64,000 nucleotides of DNA, taken from Tahibacter amnicola. Its GTDB lineage: Bacteria > Pseudomonadota > Gammaproteobacteria > Xanthomonadales > Rhodanobacteraceae. A program made the position numbers and the translations under genes. Below are positions 32,338 to 41,310 of this stretch, piece by piece; the first letter of the stretch is position 1, and every line of letters begins with the position of its first letter. The notes beneath the pieces are model-generated. The model was not told where the DNA came from and ran no database searches. It worked only from the letters and a program-made list of their open reading frames with translations. Where the stretch lies: NCBI RefSeq assembly GCF_025398735.1, contig NZ_CP104694.1:5855465-5919464 (forward strand). Reading direction: 5' to 3'.

Positions 32338-35190
32338 ATGAGACAAAACAGCAACGAGCTTCTGCGCGCCGTGCGCTACGCCCTTTATGTGGGCACGACG
32401 GCCGCCGTTGGCCTCAGCGCCACGGCCACGCCGGTCTTCGCGCAGGAAGGCGAGAACACCGAAAAGCTGGAAACCATCGTCGTTACCGGTTCGCGCATTC
32501 GCCGCGTTGACCTCGAAACGGCTAGCCCGGTGGTCTCGATCGACAAAGCCACCATCGAAAAGAGCGGTAAGCTGACCGTCGGCGACCTGGTGCAGGAACT
32601 TCCCTCCGTAGCCGGTGCGGCGACCAACCCGCGCGTGAACAACGGCGGCGGCGCGGGTGCGTCCACCATCGAACTGCGCGGCCTCGGCGTCAACCGTACG
32701 CTGGTGCTGCTGAACGGCAAGCGCGCCGTTTCCCCGCCGTTCGACGTGAACTCGATCCCGGCCAACATGATCGAGCGCATCGAAGTCCTGAAGGACGGCG
32801 CCTCGGCCGTGTACGGTTCGGACGCCATCGCGGGCGTCGTGAACTTCATCCTGCGTAGCGACTACCAGGGTGCGGAGTTCATGGCCGACTACGGCGTTTC
32901 CGACCGTGACGACGGTGAGCGCGAAGGCGCCAGCTTCACGTTCGGCCACAGCTCCGACCGTGGCAGCATCATGGGCGGCATCAACTACAACAAGTACGAT
33001 TCGGTTTCCTCGGCTGACCGCGAGTTCGCCAAGGACGCGACGTACCTGTCCAGCGCCAGCATCATCCGCGCCGGTTCCAGCCGCAACCCGCAGGGCCGCA
33101 TCTTCCTGCCGGCCGGCAACAGCTTCGGTTGCGGCTCGGTCAGCCGTACCCCGGGCACCTCCGGCGCCTCGCTGTCGGATTACCGCTGCTACTCGGGCGC
33201 GCGCGACGCGTACAACTACCAGTCGGTCAACCTCGTCATGACCCCGCAGGAACGCGCCAACGCGTTCGTCATCGGCAACTACAAGCTGAGCGACAGCGTC
33301 GAGGTCTACGCGAACTATTTCCACAACGAGACGACCTCGAACTTCGCGATCGCTCCGCTGCCGTTCGACGCGATCGGCGACGGCGTCACGATCTCGCGGG
33401 ACAACTACTACAACCCGTTCGGCATCGACCTGGGCGCCGGCAACGCGGACGGCCTCAACATGCTGACCCGCTTCACGGGTCTCGGCCAGCGTCGCGGTAA
33501 CTTCTCGACCTCGACCGACCAGGCGCTGATCGGCTTCAAGGGTTCGATCGGCGACACCAGCTGGACCTGGGACGCCAGCTACAACTACGGTCACTACAGC
33601 CAGATGCGCAAGAGCCTCGGCTACGTGTACTACGAAGGCCTGCGCAGCGCGCTCGGCCCGTCGTTCCGTGACCCGGTCACCGGCGTGATCACCTGCGGTA
33701 CCCCGGACGAGCCGATCGCCGGCTGCGTGCCGTTCAACATCTTCGCGCAGAACGATCCCGCCCAGGTTGCCCTGCTGAGCAACTACAGCGCGACGCCGTA
33801 CTACAACACTCTGTACCTGCTGCGCCAGGGCGAAGTGAACGTTGCCGGCGAACTGTTCGAGATGCCGGCCGGCGTCGCCAGCCTGGCCGTCGGTGTGTCG
33901 CACCGCAAGGAATACCAGGACTTCGACGTCGACTACATCGCCATCACCCGCGGTGAAGACGGTACCTGCTTCATCTCGCAGGAAGCTTGCTCCACCCCGC
34001 TGAACGGCGGTTACACGGTGAAGGAAGCCTACGCCGAACTGTTCCTGCCGATCCTCAAGGACGTGACGTTCGCCCAGTCGCTGAACCTGATCGTCGGTTC
34101 GCGTTACTCGGACTACAACACCTTCGGTGACACCACCAACAGCAAGGTGGCCGTCGAATGGCGTCCGATCGAAGACGTCCTGCTGCGCGGTACCGTGCAG
34201 GAAGTCTTCCGCGCTCCGAACATCTCGGAACTGTACGCCGGTGCGACGGGCTCGGCCCCGAGCTTCGCCGATCCGTGCCGTTTCCTGAGCGCCTCCGAAC
34301 TGGCTTCCCACAGCAACGCCTGCCAGAACGTGCCGGTCAACTACCAGGGTACGGGCCTGAGCCAGACGTCGGCCGTCGTGTCGGGCGCCGTCGCTGCCGG
34401 CATCGACCTCGTTCCGGAAGAAGGCAAGACCTTCGACTTCGGCGTGGTGTATGACCCGAGCTGGCTGGAAGGCCTGTCGGTCAACGTCGACGTGTGGCGT
34501 ATCTACCTGAACGACACGATCACCCCGCTCGGCGCGCAGACCATCGTGAACTCCTGCTTCCAGGACAACACGAGCTTCTGCAACCTGATCCACCGTACGG
34601 CTGCTGGCGACATCCAGTTCATCTCGTCGCCGACGGCTAACCTGGGTCGCCTTGACACCAAGGGTGTCGACTTCGGCTTCAAGTACCGTCTGCCGGAGAC
34701 CTCGATCGGTAACTTCGGTATCTCGTTCGAGAGCACCTACATCGCCCAGTACGACAACGACAAGCTGCCGGAACGCAGCGATGACGCCGTCGTCCACGTC
34801 AATGGCACGTATAACCGTGACTACGGTAACTACGCCCGCTGGCGCGCTCTGGCCGGCTTGAGCTGGGGTCTGGGTTCGTGGGACGCCAACTGGCGCGTCC
34901 GTTACATCGGCGGCGTGAACGTCGGTAACGAAGACGAGCGTCAGGGTACGTCGGCCGACGGCTCGATCCCGGGCGTCGAGCTGCACTACGGTGCGCACGT
35001 CGAGCACAACCTGGCGGTCGGCTACAACATCGAGCCGATCAACACCCGTCTCGACATCGGTATCGACAACGTGTTCGACAAGCAGCCGCCGCTGTTCTTC
35101 CAGAACAACGTCATCAATGCCAACACCGACGTCAACACGTACGACACCGTGGGCCGCTACTTCTGGGGCCGCGTGACGGTGAAGTTCTAA
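32338..35190 (+). CDS. TonB-dependent outer-membrane receptor
   Basis: A 950-residue receptor. A long signal peptide ends near PVFAQ. A TonB-box-like segment ETIVVTGSRIRR follows, then the plug domain (about residues 50-175, with ELRGLGVNRTLVLLNGKRA, IERIEVLKDGASAVYGSDAIAGVVNFIL) and a large beta-barrel ending in the expected C-terminal aromatic (RVTVKF). It takes up a substrate across the outer membrane using TonB energy. The plug resembles receptors for peptides or carbohydrates in Xanthomonadales, but the ligand cannot be read. By eye it uses GGT and CGT codons more often than its neighbours, a sign of high expression. GGAG six bases before ATG supports the start. Confidence 0.95.
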   Translation: MRQNSNELLRAVRYALYVGTTAAVGLSATATPVFAQEGENTEKLETIVVTGSRIRRVDLETASPVVSIDKATIEKSGKLTVGDLVQELPSVAGAATNPRVNNGGGAGASTIELRGLGVNRTLVLLNGKRAVSPPFDVNSIPANMIERIEVLKDGASAVYGSDAIAGVVNFILRSDYQGAEFMADYGVSDRDDGEREGASFTFGHSSDRGSIMGGINYNKYDSVSSADREFAKDATYLSSASIIRAGSSRNPQGRIFLPAGNSFGCGSVSRTPGTSGASLSDYRCYSGARDAYNYQSVNLVMTPQERANAFVIGNYKLSDSVEVYANYFHNETTSNFAIAPLPFDAIGDGVTISRDNYYNPFGIDLGAGNADGLNMLTRFTGLGQRRGNFSTSTDQALIGFKGSIGDTSWTWDASYNYGHYSQMRKSLGYVYYEGLRSALGPSFRDPVTGVITCGTPDEPIAGCVPFNIFAQNDPAQVALLSNYSATPYYNTLYLLRQGEVNVAGELFEMPAGVASLAVGVSHRKEYQDFDVDYIAITRGEDGTCFISQEACSTPLNGGYTVKEAYAELFLPILKDVTFAQSLNLIVGSRYSDYNTFGDTTNSKVAVEWRPIEDVLLRGTVQEVFRAPNISELYAGATGSAPSFADPCRFLSASELASHSNACQNVPVNYQGTGLSQTSAVVSGAVAAGIDLVPEEGKTFDFGVVYDPSWLEGLSVNVDVWRIYLNDTITPLGAQTIVNSCFQDNTSFCNLIHRTAAGDIQFISSPTANLGRLDTKGVDFGFKYRLPETSIGNFGISFESTYIAQYDNDKLPERSDDAVVHVNGTYNRDYGNYARWRALAGLSWGLGSWDANWRVRYIGGVNVGNEDERQGTSADGSIPGVELHYGAHVEHNLAVGYNIEPINTRLDIGIDNVFDKQPPLFFQNNVINANTDVNTYDTVGRYFWGRVTVKF

Positions 35191-35216
35191 GCGTCACGAC
35201 CACCTCGGTGGTTCAG

Positions 35217-35249
35217 AAAACCGCGCGGCGCAAGCCGCGCGGTTTTTTT
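35217..35249 (+). terminator. strong intrinsic terminator of the TonB receptor gene
   Basis: The stem ACCGCGCGGC-GCAA-GCCGCGCGGT (35220-35243) followed by seven T. It is 27 bases after the stop codon and should separate the receptor from the sulfotransferase operon. Confidence 0.95.
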
Positions 35250-35406
35250 ATGTCCGCCCACAGGGGCGACCCGCGCACTGCGGCGGCACCGGGCCGCCCG
35301 CGCGCCGCCCCCGCGATGCGCCGCGCGGTTGTTCCCCGGCCCCATTCGCTCTACATTGGGCGTTTCTGCGGACCAGCCCGCACATTCCGGAGCGCAGCAC
35401 GTCGCC

Positions 35407-37233
35407 ATGCCCAGCGTTGCCCTGCCCGACATCCTCAACCTCATTCATGCCGGTCGTCACGCAGAGGCCGAGCGCCATGCGCGCGCGCACCTGGCCGCCG
35501 GCAGCAACCGGGAAGAGGCACTGTTCCTGCTGGCAGTCGCCCAGCACCAGCAAGGCCAGCTCGACGACGCGATCGACAGCTACCGGACATTGACCGAACT
35601 CAGGCCCGGTTCCGCCGAGCACTGGTCCAACTACGCCACTGCCTTGCGCGAGTCCCGGCGTTTCGACGAGGCACACGCCGCCTACGAAAAAGCACTCGCG
35701 CTCTCCCCGCGCGACGCAGCCCTGCGTGTCAACGTTGGCCTGCTGCACATGGAGCAGTGCCATTACGCGCGGGCACGCGAGCTGTTCCTGGAGGCGATGC
35801 GCCTCGATCCGCGACTGCCGGACGCACGCATCTTCGGCGCGATGATGTGCTACGAGTTCGGCGATACCGTTGGTACCGAACAACTGATTCACGGCTGGCA
35901 GCAATGGCCGCCGCTCGACGGCGAACTCGCCGTGGATCTGGCCAGCATCCTGGCCAGTTCGGCTGACACTGACTCCGCCGAGAAGATCCTGCAGCGTTGC
36001 CTGGGCAATACCGCGACACGAACGCGCGCGCTGGTGCAGATGGCGCTGTTGCAGGAACGACTGAACCGGCTGGATCAAGCGCGCGCCACCCTCGCGCAGC
36101 TCCCCTCGCCCGCCGACGTTGCGGATACCAGCCTGCGCGACGATATCCTCCACGTACATTCGGTCATCGCCGCCCGCAGCGACGACCTGTCGGCCGCCCG
36201 GAGCCTGCTCGAAGCACTCGCCGAAAAGATCCACATTGAGCAGAAGCGCACGTCGACCTATTTCGAACTGGGCCGGATCTGCGACAAGCTGGGCGACTAC
36301 GATGCCGCCATGCAGTACCTCGGCCGGGCCCACGCCGGACAGATGCTCACCGTGCGGGAAGTCGACCCGAAGCTCGCCGACCCGGACGCACAACCGCTAA
36401 AGACATCCCTCTATTGGGTCAGTCCGGAGCAGTTCGCCGCCTGGCCCGCCGACAGCGCGCCGCCCGCCGCCGCGTCACCCATTTTCGTCGTTGGCTTTCC
36501 TCGCTCGGGCACGACCATGCTCGAACAGATGCTCGACGCCCATCCGTCCATGCAGTCGATGGACGAACGCCCCTTCATCCAGATGCTGGTCGAAAGCATG
36601 CAGGACACCGGCCTGGTCTATCCGGACCAGTTGGGTGCACTCACGCAGACACAGTGCGATGCGCTCCGCGCCCGCTACGACCGGCTCGTTGCCAGCGTCA
36701 CGCCGCTCAAGCCGGGCCAGCGCATCGTCGACAAGAACCCGCTCAACCTGCTGCGGCTGCCGATGATCCGGCGTGTTTTTCCAAGCGCCAAGATCATTCT
36801 GGCGTTGCGACATCCCTGCGACGTGCTGACCAGCTGCTACATGCAGACGTTCCGCGCCCCGTCCTTCGGCGCGCTGTGTTCGTCGCTGGAACGACTGGCG
36901 CAGGGGTACGTGAACGCGATGCGCTTCTGGCTGCACCACGCCGCCTTGCTGCAACCGGACGTCATGGTGCTGCGCTATGAAGATCTGATCGACCAGTTCG
37001 ATACGCACGTTGCCCGCCTGGGCCAGTTCCTGGAGCTGGACGATCCCACGCCGCTCACGCAATTCCACCAGCACGCGCGCAGCAAGGGCTACATCAGCAC
37101 GCCAAGCTATTCGCAAGTGGTCAATCCACCCAATCGAAAGGCGATCGGTCGCTGGCGTCGCTACGAGAAATACTTCGAGCCGGTGTTGCCGGTGCTCGAT
37201 CCCATCATGAGGGAATGGGGTTATGACGTCTGA
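35407..37233 (+). CDS. TPR-repeat sulfotransferase (first copy)
   Basis: A 608-residue protein with an N-terminal tetratricopeptide solenoid (about residues 5-330; helices such as EHWSNYATALRESRRFDEAH and YFELGRICDKLGDYDAAMQYL). A C-terminal sulfotransferase domain follows. Its 5'-phosphosulfate loop is FPRSGTTMLEQ (about residue 363) and the 3'-phosphate region is LALRHPCDVLTSCYM, with a conserved VDKNPLN between. It should move sulfate from PAPS to a hydroxyl group; the TPR part suggests a protein or peptide acceptor, as inference only. No signal peptide is seen. It overlaps the next gene by 11 bases. The start at 35407 has only a distant GGAG. Confidence 0.9.
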   Translation: MPSVALPDILNLIHAGRHAEAERHARAHLAAGSNREEALFLLAVAQHQQGQLDDAIDSYRTLTELRPGSAEHWSNYATALRESRRFDEAHAAYEKALALSPRDAALRVNVGLLHMEQCHYARARELFLEAMRLDPRLPDARIFGAMMCYEFGDTVGTEQLIHGWQQWPPLDGELAVDLASILASSADTDSAEKILQRCLGNTATRTRALVQMALLQERLNRLDQARATLAQLPSPADVADTSLRDDILHVHSVIAARSDDLSAARSLLEALAEKIHIEQKRTSTYFELGRICDKLGDYDAAMQYLGRAHAGQMLTVREVDPKLADPDAQPLKTSLYWVSPEQFAAWPADSAPPAAASPIFVVGFPRSGTTMLEQMLDAHPSMQSMDERPFIQMLVESMQDTGLVYPDQLGALTQTQCDALRARYDRLVASVTPLKPGQRIVDKNPLNLLRLPMIRRVFPSAKIILALRHPCDVLTSCYMQTFRAPSFGALCSSLERLAQGYVNAMRFWLHHAALLQPDVMVLRYEDLIDQFDTHVARLGQFLELDDPTPLTQFHQHARSKGYISTPSYSQVVNPPNRKAIGRWRRYEKYFEPVLPVLDPIMREWGYDV

Positions 37234-37828
37234 AAGCCGTTATCCCGTCGACGACCTGCGTCGCTACATACAGGTTTTCGACAACGCCCTGCCGGACGAC
37301 TTCTGCGACCAGATGGTGCAGTCGTTCAACCACATGGCGCGCTTTCACGTGCGCAATGGCCGCGGATACCGCCAGGGGCTGGAAGAGAGCGGATGGACGG
37401 AGCTGGACATCACGCCCCTCACCGACGCCGGCTTCCAGGGGTTTTTCTTCAAGCAGATCGACGATTACCTGGCGCGCTACAACCAGGCGCTCGGGCTGAC
37501 CATCCCCGTACCGCCCACCTCGCGCTTTGCCGAGCTGCGCATCAAACGCTACGCCAGTGATGGCACCGACGGTTTCCAGCCGCATTTCGATTCCATCAAC
37601 CAGGTCGCCAACCGCTATCTGGTGTTTCTCTGGTATCTCAACGATGTCGAAGAGGGCGGCGAAACCCAGTTCGTCGACCTCGACGTGAAAGTACCGGCCC
37701 GCAAGGGTCGCCTGCTGGTGTTTCCGCCGTACTGGATGTACCAGCACGCCGGCCTGCCACCGCGCAGCAGCGACAAATACATCATCTCTACCTACCTGCT
37801 GTTCCCGGACCAGAGCGTCAACCGGTAA
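37223..37828 (+). CDS. 2OG-Fe(II) oxygenase, prolyl 4-hydroxylase-like
   Basis: A 201-residue double-stranded beta-helix dioxygenase. The iron triad is visible as the HxD of QPHFDSI (about residues 121-123) and the histidine of YQHAGLPP, with a basic residue in RSSDKYIIST for 2-oxoglutarate. YLNDVEEGGETQFVDLDVKVPARKGRLLVFPP is the classic P4H-like core, only partly quoted here. It probably hydroxylates a residue of a protein, peptide or small molecule in the cytoplasm. It starts inside the end of the first sulfotransferase gene and is followed six bases later by the second, so the three genes form one operon and probably share a substrate. Confidence 0.9.
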   Translation: MTSESRYPVDDLRRYIQVFDNALPDDFCDQMVQSFNHMARFHVRNGRGYRQGLEESGWTELDITPLTDAGFQGFFFKQIDDYLARYNQALGLTIPVPPTSRFAELRIKRYASDGTDGFQPHFDSINQVANRYLVFLWYLNDVEEGGETQFVDLDVKVPARKGRLLVFPPYWMYQHAGLPPRSSDKYIISTYLLFPDQSVNR

Positions 37829-37834
37829 TTCTTC

Positions 37835-39268
37835 GTGTCCGATCTCCGCTCTCCCCAGGCCATGGTCGATCGGCTCGCGCAGCTCCAGCGACTATGGCAG
37901 TCGGGCGACGCGGGCGGTGCCGAGGCGGAATTGATCCCGCTGCTGTCTGCGCAACCCGGCCACCTTCCCACCGCGCGGCTCCTGGCGCAGATCCGCCGTA
38001 GCCAGGGACGCCTGCTCGGCGCGACGGCCGCGTTTGCCGGTATCGACGCCCGGACACTGCCGCCGGACCAGGTCGTCGACGTGGCGCAGTTCATGAAGCA
38101 GAGCCAGCAGGAAGGCGCGGCGCTGGCCTTCTGCGAACGGCACCTGCAGGCGACACGATCAGCCGATGTCCACGCACAGGCAGGCATGCTGGCCTTGTCG
38201 CTGGGACGCTTCGACGCGGCGCGGGAACATCTCCTGCGTGCCCTGGAGAGTGGTGTCGATCTCAACCGATGGTTTGTCCTGCAAGGTCTGGCCAGCTGCC
38301 AGCGCTACACCGCGGCGGACCATCCCGACATCCCTCGTTTCCGTGAAGCCGTCTCCGCCGGATCGCTGCAGCCCCGCGCCAGGGCGTCGGCATTGTTCGC
38401 GCTCGGCAAAGCCCTCGACGAAGCGGGTGACGTCGCCGATGCGGTCGCCGCCTATCGCCAGGGCAACGCCCTCCTGCACGCGCTGCAACCGTGGCAGCGA
38501 TCGCCGTGGGAGGCCTTTGTCCAGCAGCGCCTTGCCGGCTCGACACCAATGCCGGCGCTGACACCCGATCCGGACTTCTGCCCCGTGTTCGTGGTGGGGT
38601 TGCCCCGCACCGGCACGACGCTGGTCGCCGAATTTCTCAGCCGTCACGACGCAGTCTGCAATCGGGGCGAACTGCCGTTCGTGGATTTCATCGCGCGGAC
38701 CATCCGGTCGACGCCGGCCAGCGCCCTGCCGACGGCGCTAGCCCAGGGCCGTGCGCTCTACCGCGCGCACGTGGTGCAGGACGAACCGGCTCGCCGCTGG
38801 TACGTGGACAAGAATCCGCTCAATTTCCGCCACCTGGATGTACTGGCGGCGTTGTTCCCACAGGCCCGGGTGATCTACTGCCGGCGCGATCCCCGCGACA
38901 CGGCCATCTCCCTCTGGACCCAGTTTTTCGCCCACGACGACTACGCGTTCTCCAACTGCCTGGAGGACATCGCGGTGTTCGAATCCGGCTGTCGCCGCCT
39001 CATGGACGGCTGGCTGGCCCGGCCTGCACTGCCCACGCGCGTGATCGATTACGAAACGCTGGTCGAGCGTCCCGATGACATCCGCCATGCATTGTCGCAG
39101 TGGGTCGGTGTGACGCCGCTGGCTGATGCTGCTGCGGCTGCCGGCGGCGACCGGGCCATCCAGTCCGCGAGCCTGTGGCAGGCCCGCCAACCCGTCTATC
39201 GCCATTCCGTGGAACGCTGGCGGCGCTATGCCGCCTTCCTGCCTGAGCTGTCGCTATTTGATCGATAG
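37835..39268 (+). CDS. TPR-repeat sulfotransferase (second copy)
   Basis: A 477-residue protein with a shorter TPR-like N terminus (about residues 8-220) and a C-terminal sulfotransferase. The 5'-phosphosulfate loop is LPRTGTTLVAEF (about residue 255), VDKNPLNFRHLD follows, and the 3'-phosphate site is YCRRDPRDTAISLW. It is related to but clearly diverged from the first copy, so recent tandem duplication is unlikely and the two may act on different sites. The start is GTG at 37835, six bases after the previous stop; ATG 37862 is an alternative. Convergent with the DUF4097 gene at 12 bases distance. Confidence 0.88.
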   Translation: MSDLRSPQAMVDRLAQLQRLWQSGDAGGAEAELIPLLSAQPGHLPTARLLAQIRRSQGRLLGATAAFAGIDARTLPPDQVVDVAQFMKQSQQEGAALAFCERHLQATRSADVHAQAGMLALSLGRFDAAREHLLRALESGVDLNRWFVLQGLASCQRYTAADHPDIPRFREAVSAGSLQPRARASALFALGKALDEAGDVADAVAAYRQGNALLHALQPWQRSPWEAFVQQRLAGSTPMPALTPDPDFCPVFVVGLPRTGTTLVAEFLSRHDAVCNRGELPFVDFIARTIRSTPASALPTALAQGRALYRAHVVQDEPARRWYVDKNPLNFRHLDVLAALFPQARVIYCRRDPRDTAISLWTQFFAHDDYAFSNCLEDIAVFESGCRRLMDGWLARPALPTRVIDYETLVERPDDIRHALSQWVGVTPLADAAAAAGGDRAIQSASLWQARQPVYRHSVERWRRYAAFLPELSLFDR

Positions 39269-39279
39269 CATCGCGCCGG

Positions 39280-40182
39280 TCATTCCCGCGTGATGCTGAC
39301 GTCACCGCTGAAAGCGTCGATCTCAACGCGCCCGCTACCGCCACCGACCGTCGCTTCCAGCGACGAACCGGGACCATGCTCGGGTTTTTCCACCGTGCCG
39401 AAATCACTGCGCAGGGTACCGCTGAACGTCTCGGCCTCGATTTTCGCTGCGAGGTCGCCGCGCAGGCCCAGCTTGACGTCCCCGCTCATCGTCTCGACGT
39501 GAATGCGCCCGGCGCCCGCGAGCGATCCGCGCAATTCAATGTCGCCGGAAACACTGCCTGCCGTGACATCGTCCATCGGCGCATTCGCCAGTATGTCGAG
39601 CGTGCCCGACACGGTCTCCACCCGGACATGCCCTCCGACGCCCCGAGCCACGACGTCGCCGCTGACGGTTTCCACCTCCGTCTCGCCCGCTTTGCCGTCG
39701 AACGACACATCGCCGCTCACGCTTTCGATCCGCAGCCGGGATGCATCGGCCTGGGTGCGAATGCGGCCGGATACCGAGTCGATCTGCAGTTCACCGCCGG
39801 AAAGGTCCGACACCACCACCGCGGCGCTGACCACACCGATCTCCACCGACGCTTTGCGTGGCACCTTGATGTTCAGAATGGTGTCACCCATCGCCGTGTC
39901 GGCACCCCAGCCGAACCAGCTGGAGGACTTGTCCGGCCCTTCCACGCGGATCTCCAGATGACTGCCGCTGCCGTCCACGCCCAGCCGCTTGGCGCCGTCG
40001 CCCAGCGTGCCGGTGATTGCGACTTCGGGCTTGTCCCAGCCGGTGACGTTGACCTCGCCCTTGATGTTGTGGATTTCGATGCGCGCTGCGGCATCGACGG
40101 CGCGCGTCTCGTTGATCGGCGTTCCGGCCTGTGCCAGTGCCGGTGCGAGCAACGCGAGCATGGGTATAAAGATGAATTTCAT
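39280..40182 (-). CDS. exported DUF4097-family beta-repeat protein
   Basis: A 300-residue exported protein with a signal peptide (about 19 residues, ending ALAQA) and a solenoid of short strands repeating a VETVSGDV-like unit: LQIDSVSGRI, LRIESVSGDV, TEVETVSGDV, VRVETVSGTL, ITAGSVSGDI-like and IHVETMSGDV. This is the DUF4097 (adhesin-like beta-helix) family, often found downstream of ECF sigma and anti-sigma genes. Its job is not known; envelope sensing or repair is a guess from context. It begins 17 bases after the anti-sigma-like gene ends, so it is third in the operon. Confidence 0.88.
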   Translation of the reverse strand: MKFIFIPMLALLAPALAQAGTPINETRAVDAAARIEIHNIKGEVNVTGWDKPEVAITGTLGDGAKRLGVDGSGSHLEIRVEGPDKSSSWFGWGADTAMGDTILNIKVPRKASVEIGVVSAAVVVSDLSGGELQIDSVSGRIRTQADASRLRIESVSGDVSFDGKAGETEVETVSGDVVARGVGGHVRVETVSGTLDILANAPMDDVTAGSVSGDIELRGSLAGAGRIHVETMSGDVKLGLRGDLAAKIEAETFSGTLRSDFGTVEKPEHGPGSSLEATVGGGSGRVEIDAFSGDVSITRE

Positions 40183-40199
40183 GATTTCTCCAGCATTGG

Positions 40200-40697
40200 T
40201 CAGGTCGACGCGAGCCCCATGCGCGCGAGTTTCAGACGCCGTTCGTTGGTGCGATTGAGAAGGCCGACGAGGAATACTGCATCGGGTCGTTGGGCGAGCA
40301 TCTGCTGCAGTTCGGCGGCCGCACTGTCCAGCTCAGCCATCGGGCCGGCCAGGCGTGGATCCTGCGTACGCAATCCGTCCAGCTGACGATCTGCCGCAGC
40401 CAGCGCGGATGCCGGGTTGTCGTCGTGGACTGCCACCCGCGGCGGCGCCACGCCCGAATCCTGGCGAATCCACAGACCGCCGATCACCACGCCCAGCATC
40501 AGGCTGGCGGCCGCAGCCAGGGGAATGATCCAGGAGCGGCGCCGTGCCGGTTCGGGTGCCGGGTTCGTCGTCGCACCGGCTGGATCCGCGGATGCTTCGA
40601 TCCGCTGCGCAATGTCGAGCCACAAGTCGCGCTGCGGCTGTACCGGACCGCCGAGGTCACGCATCCGGCGACGCCATTCGAATTCATGTTCGCTCAT
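40200..40697 (-). CDS. membrane protein, putative anti-sigma factor
   Basis: A 165-residue protein starting MSEHEFEWRRRMRDLGGPVQPQRDLW. One membrane helix (SWIIPLAAAASLMLGVVIGGLWI) is followed by a helical C-terminal part likely in the periplasm. It overlaps the sigma-factor stop by four bases (ATGA), the typical coupling of sigma and anti-sigma genes. The N-terminal cytoplasmic part of about 60 residues would hold the sigma factor. No zinc motif is seen. Assignment is by layout and topology. Confidence 0.75.
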   Translation of the reverse strand: MSEHEFEWRRRMRDLGGPVQPQRDLWLDIAQRIEASADPAGATTNPAPEPARRRSWIIPLAAAASLMLGVVIGGLWIRQDSGVAPPRVAVHDDNPASALAAADRQLDGLRTQDPRLAGPMAELDSAAAELQQMLAQRPDAVFLVGLLNRTNERRLKLARMGLAST

Positions 40698-41275
40698 GCT
40701 GCATCTCCCAGCACCCGGCGCATCAAGCCCCGCGCCCGGTGCAGCTGTGCCTTGGAGGAACCCACGGCCATGCCCAGCTCGCGGGCGATCTCCTCGTGTT
40801 TCCACCCTTCCACATCGTGCAATACCAGCACGGCGCGTGCCCGCGGCGGCAACTTGGCCACGGCCTGCTCCAGGTCCGAGCGCTCGGCCGCGCAGAAGGG
40901 CACTTCGCCACCGGCGGCCAGCTCGAGGACGTCGTCCTCGACATTCTGCTCGCTGCCGCTGCCACGCAGGTCCATCAGCGCCGTATTGACGCCGAGGCGG
41001 TAAAGCCAGGTCGAGAAGGCGCTTTCAAAACGGAAGCCGCCGATTTTCTGCCAGGCCCGCACGAAGGCGTCCTGAGTCAGCTCTTCGGCACGTGCGTGGT
41101 TCATGCCGACGATGCGCAGGATGGCACCGTAAACGCGGCCGACGTGCTTGCGGTAGAGCAACTCGAAAGCGCGCATGTCGCCAGCAATCGAGCGCTGGAC
41201 CAGCGCGCTGTCGTCTGGCAGCGGCGCCGCGGCGTCAGACATCGCAAAACTCATGGGAAGGCAGGCGGTATTCAT
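40694..41275 (-). CDS. RNA polymerase ECF sigma factor
   Basis: A 193-residue ECF sigma factor. Region 2 is seen in FELLYRKHVGRVYGAILRI and EELTQDAFVRAWQKIGGFR, and region 4 in LPPRARAVLVLHDVEGWKHEEIARELGMAVGSSKAQLHRAR (described, not fully quoted). Three in-frame ATGs (41275, 41254, 41242) compete as starts and none has a clear ribosome site. First gene of the operon sigma / anti-sigma-like / DUF4097. The signal and target promoters are unknown. Confidence 0.92.
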   Translation of the reverse strand: MNTACLPMSFAMSDAAAPLPDDSALVQRSIAGDMRAFELLYRKHVGRVYGAILRIVGMNHARAEELTQDAFVRAWQKIGGFRFESAFSTWLYRLGVNTALMDLRGSGSEQNVEDDVLELAAGGEVPFCAAERSDLEQAVAKLPPRARAVLVLHDVEGWKHEEIARELGMAVGSSKAQLHRARGLMRRVLGDAA

Positions 41276-41310
41276 GGTACCGGCTTGGATGCCCGGCGCC
41301 GCCGAAGGGT

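Noticed and set aside
32296-35007. A 903-residue open frame antisense to the TonB receptor
   Set aside because: Low-complexity Val/Arg/Asp composition and no motif. The opposite strand encodes an unmistakable receptor.
35407-39268. The two sulfotransferase genes considered as a recent tandem duplication
   Set aside because: They differ in length, TPR content and most residues outside the PAPS-binding motifs, so they are old paralogues.
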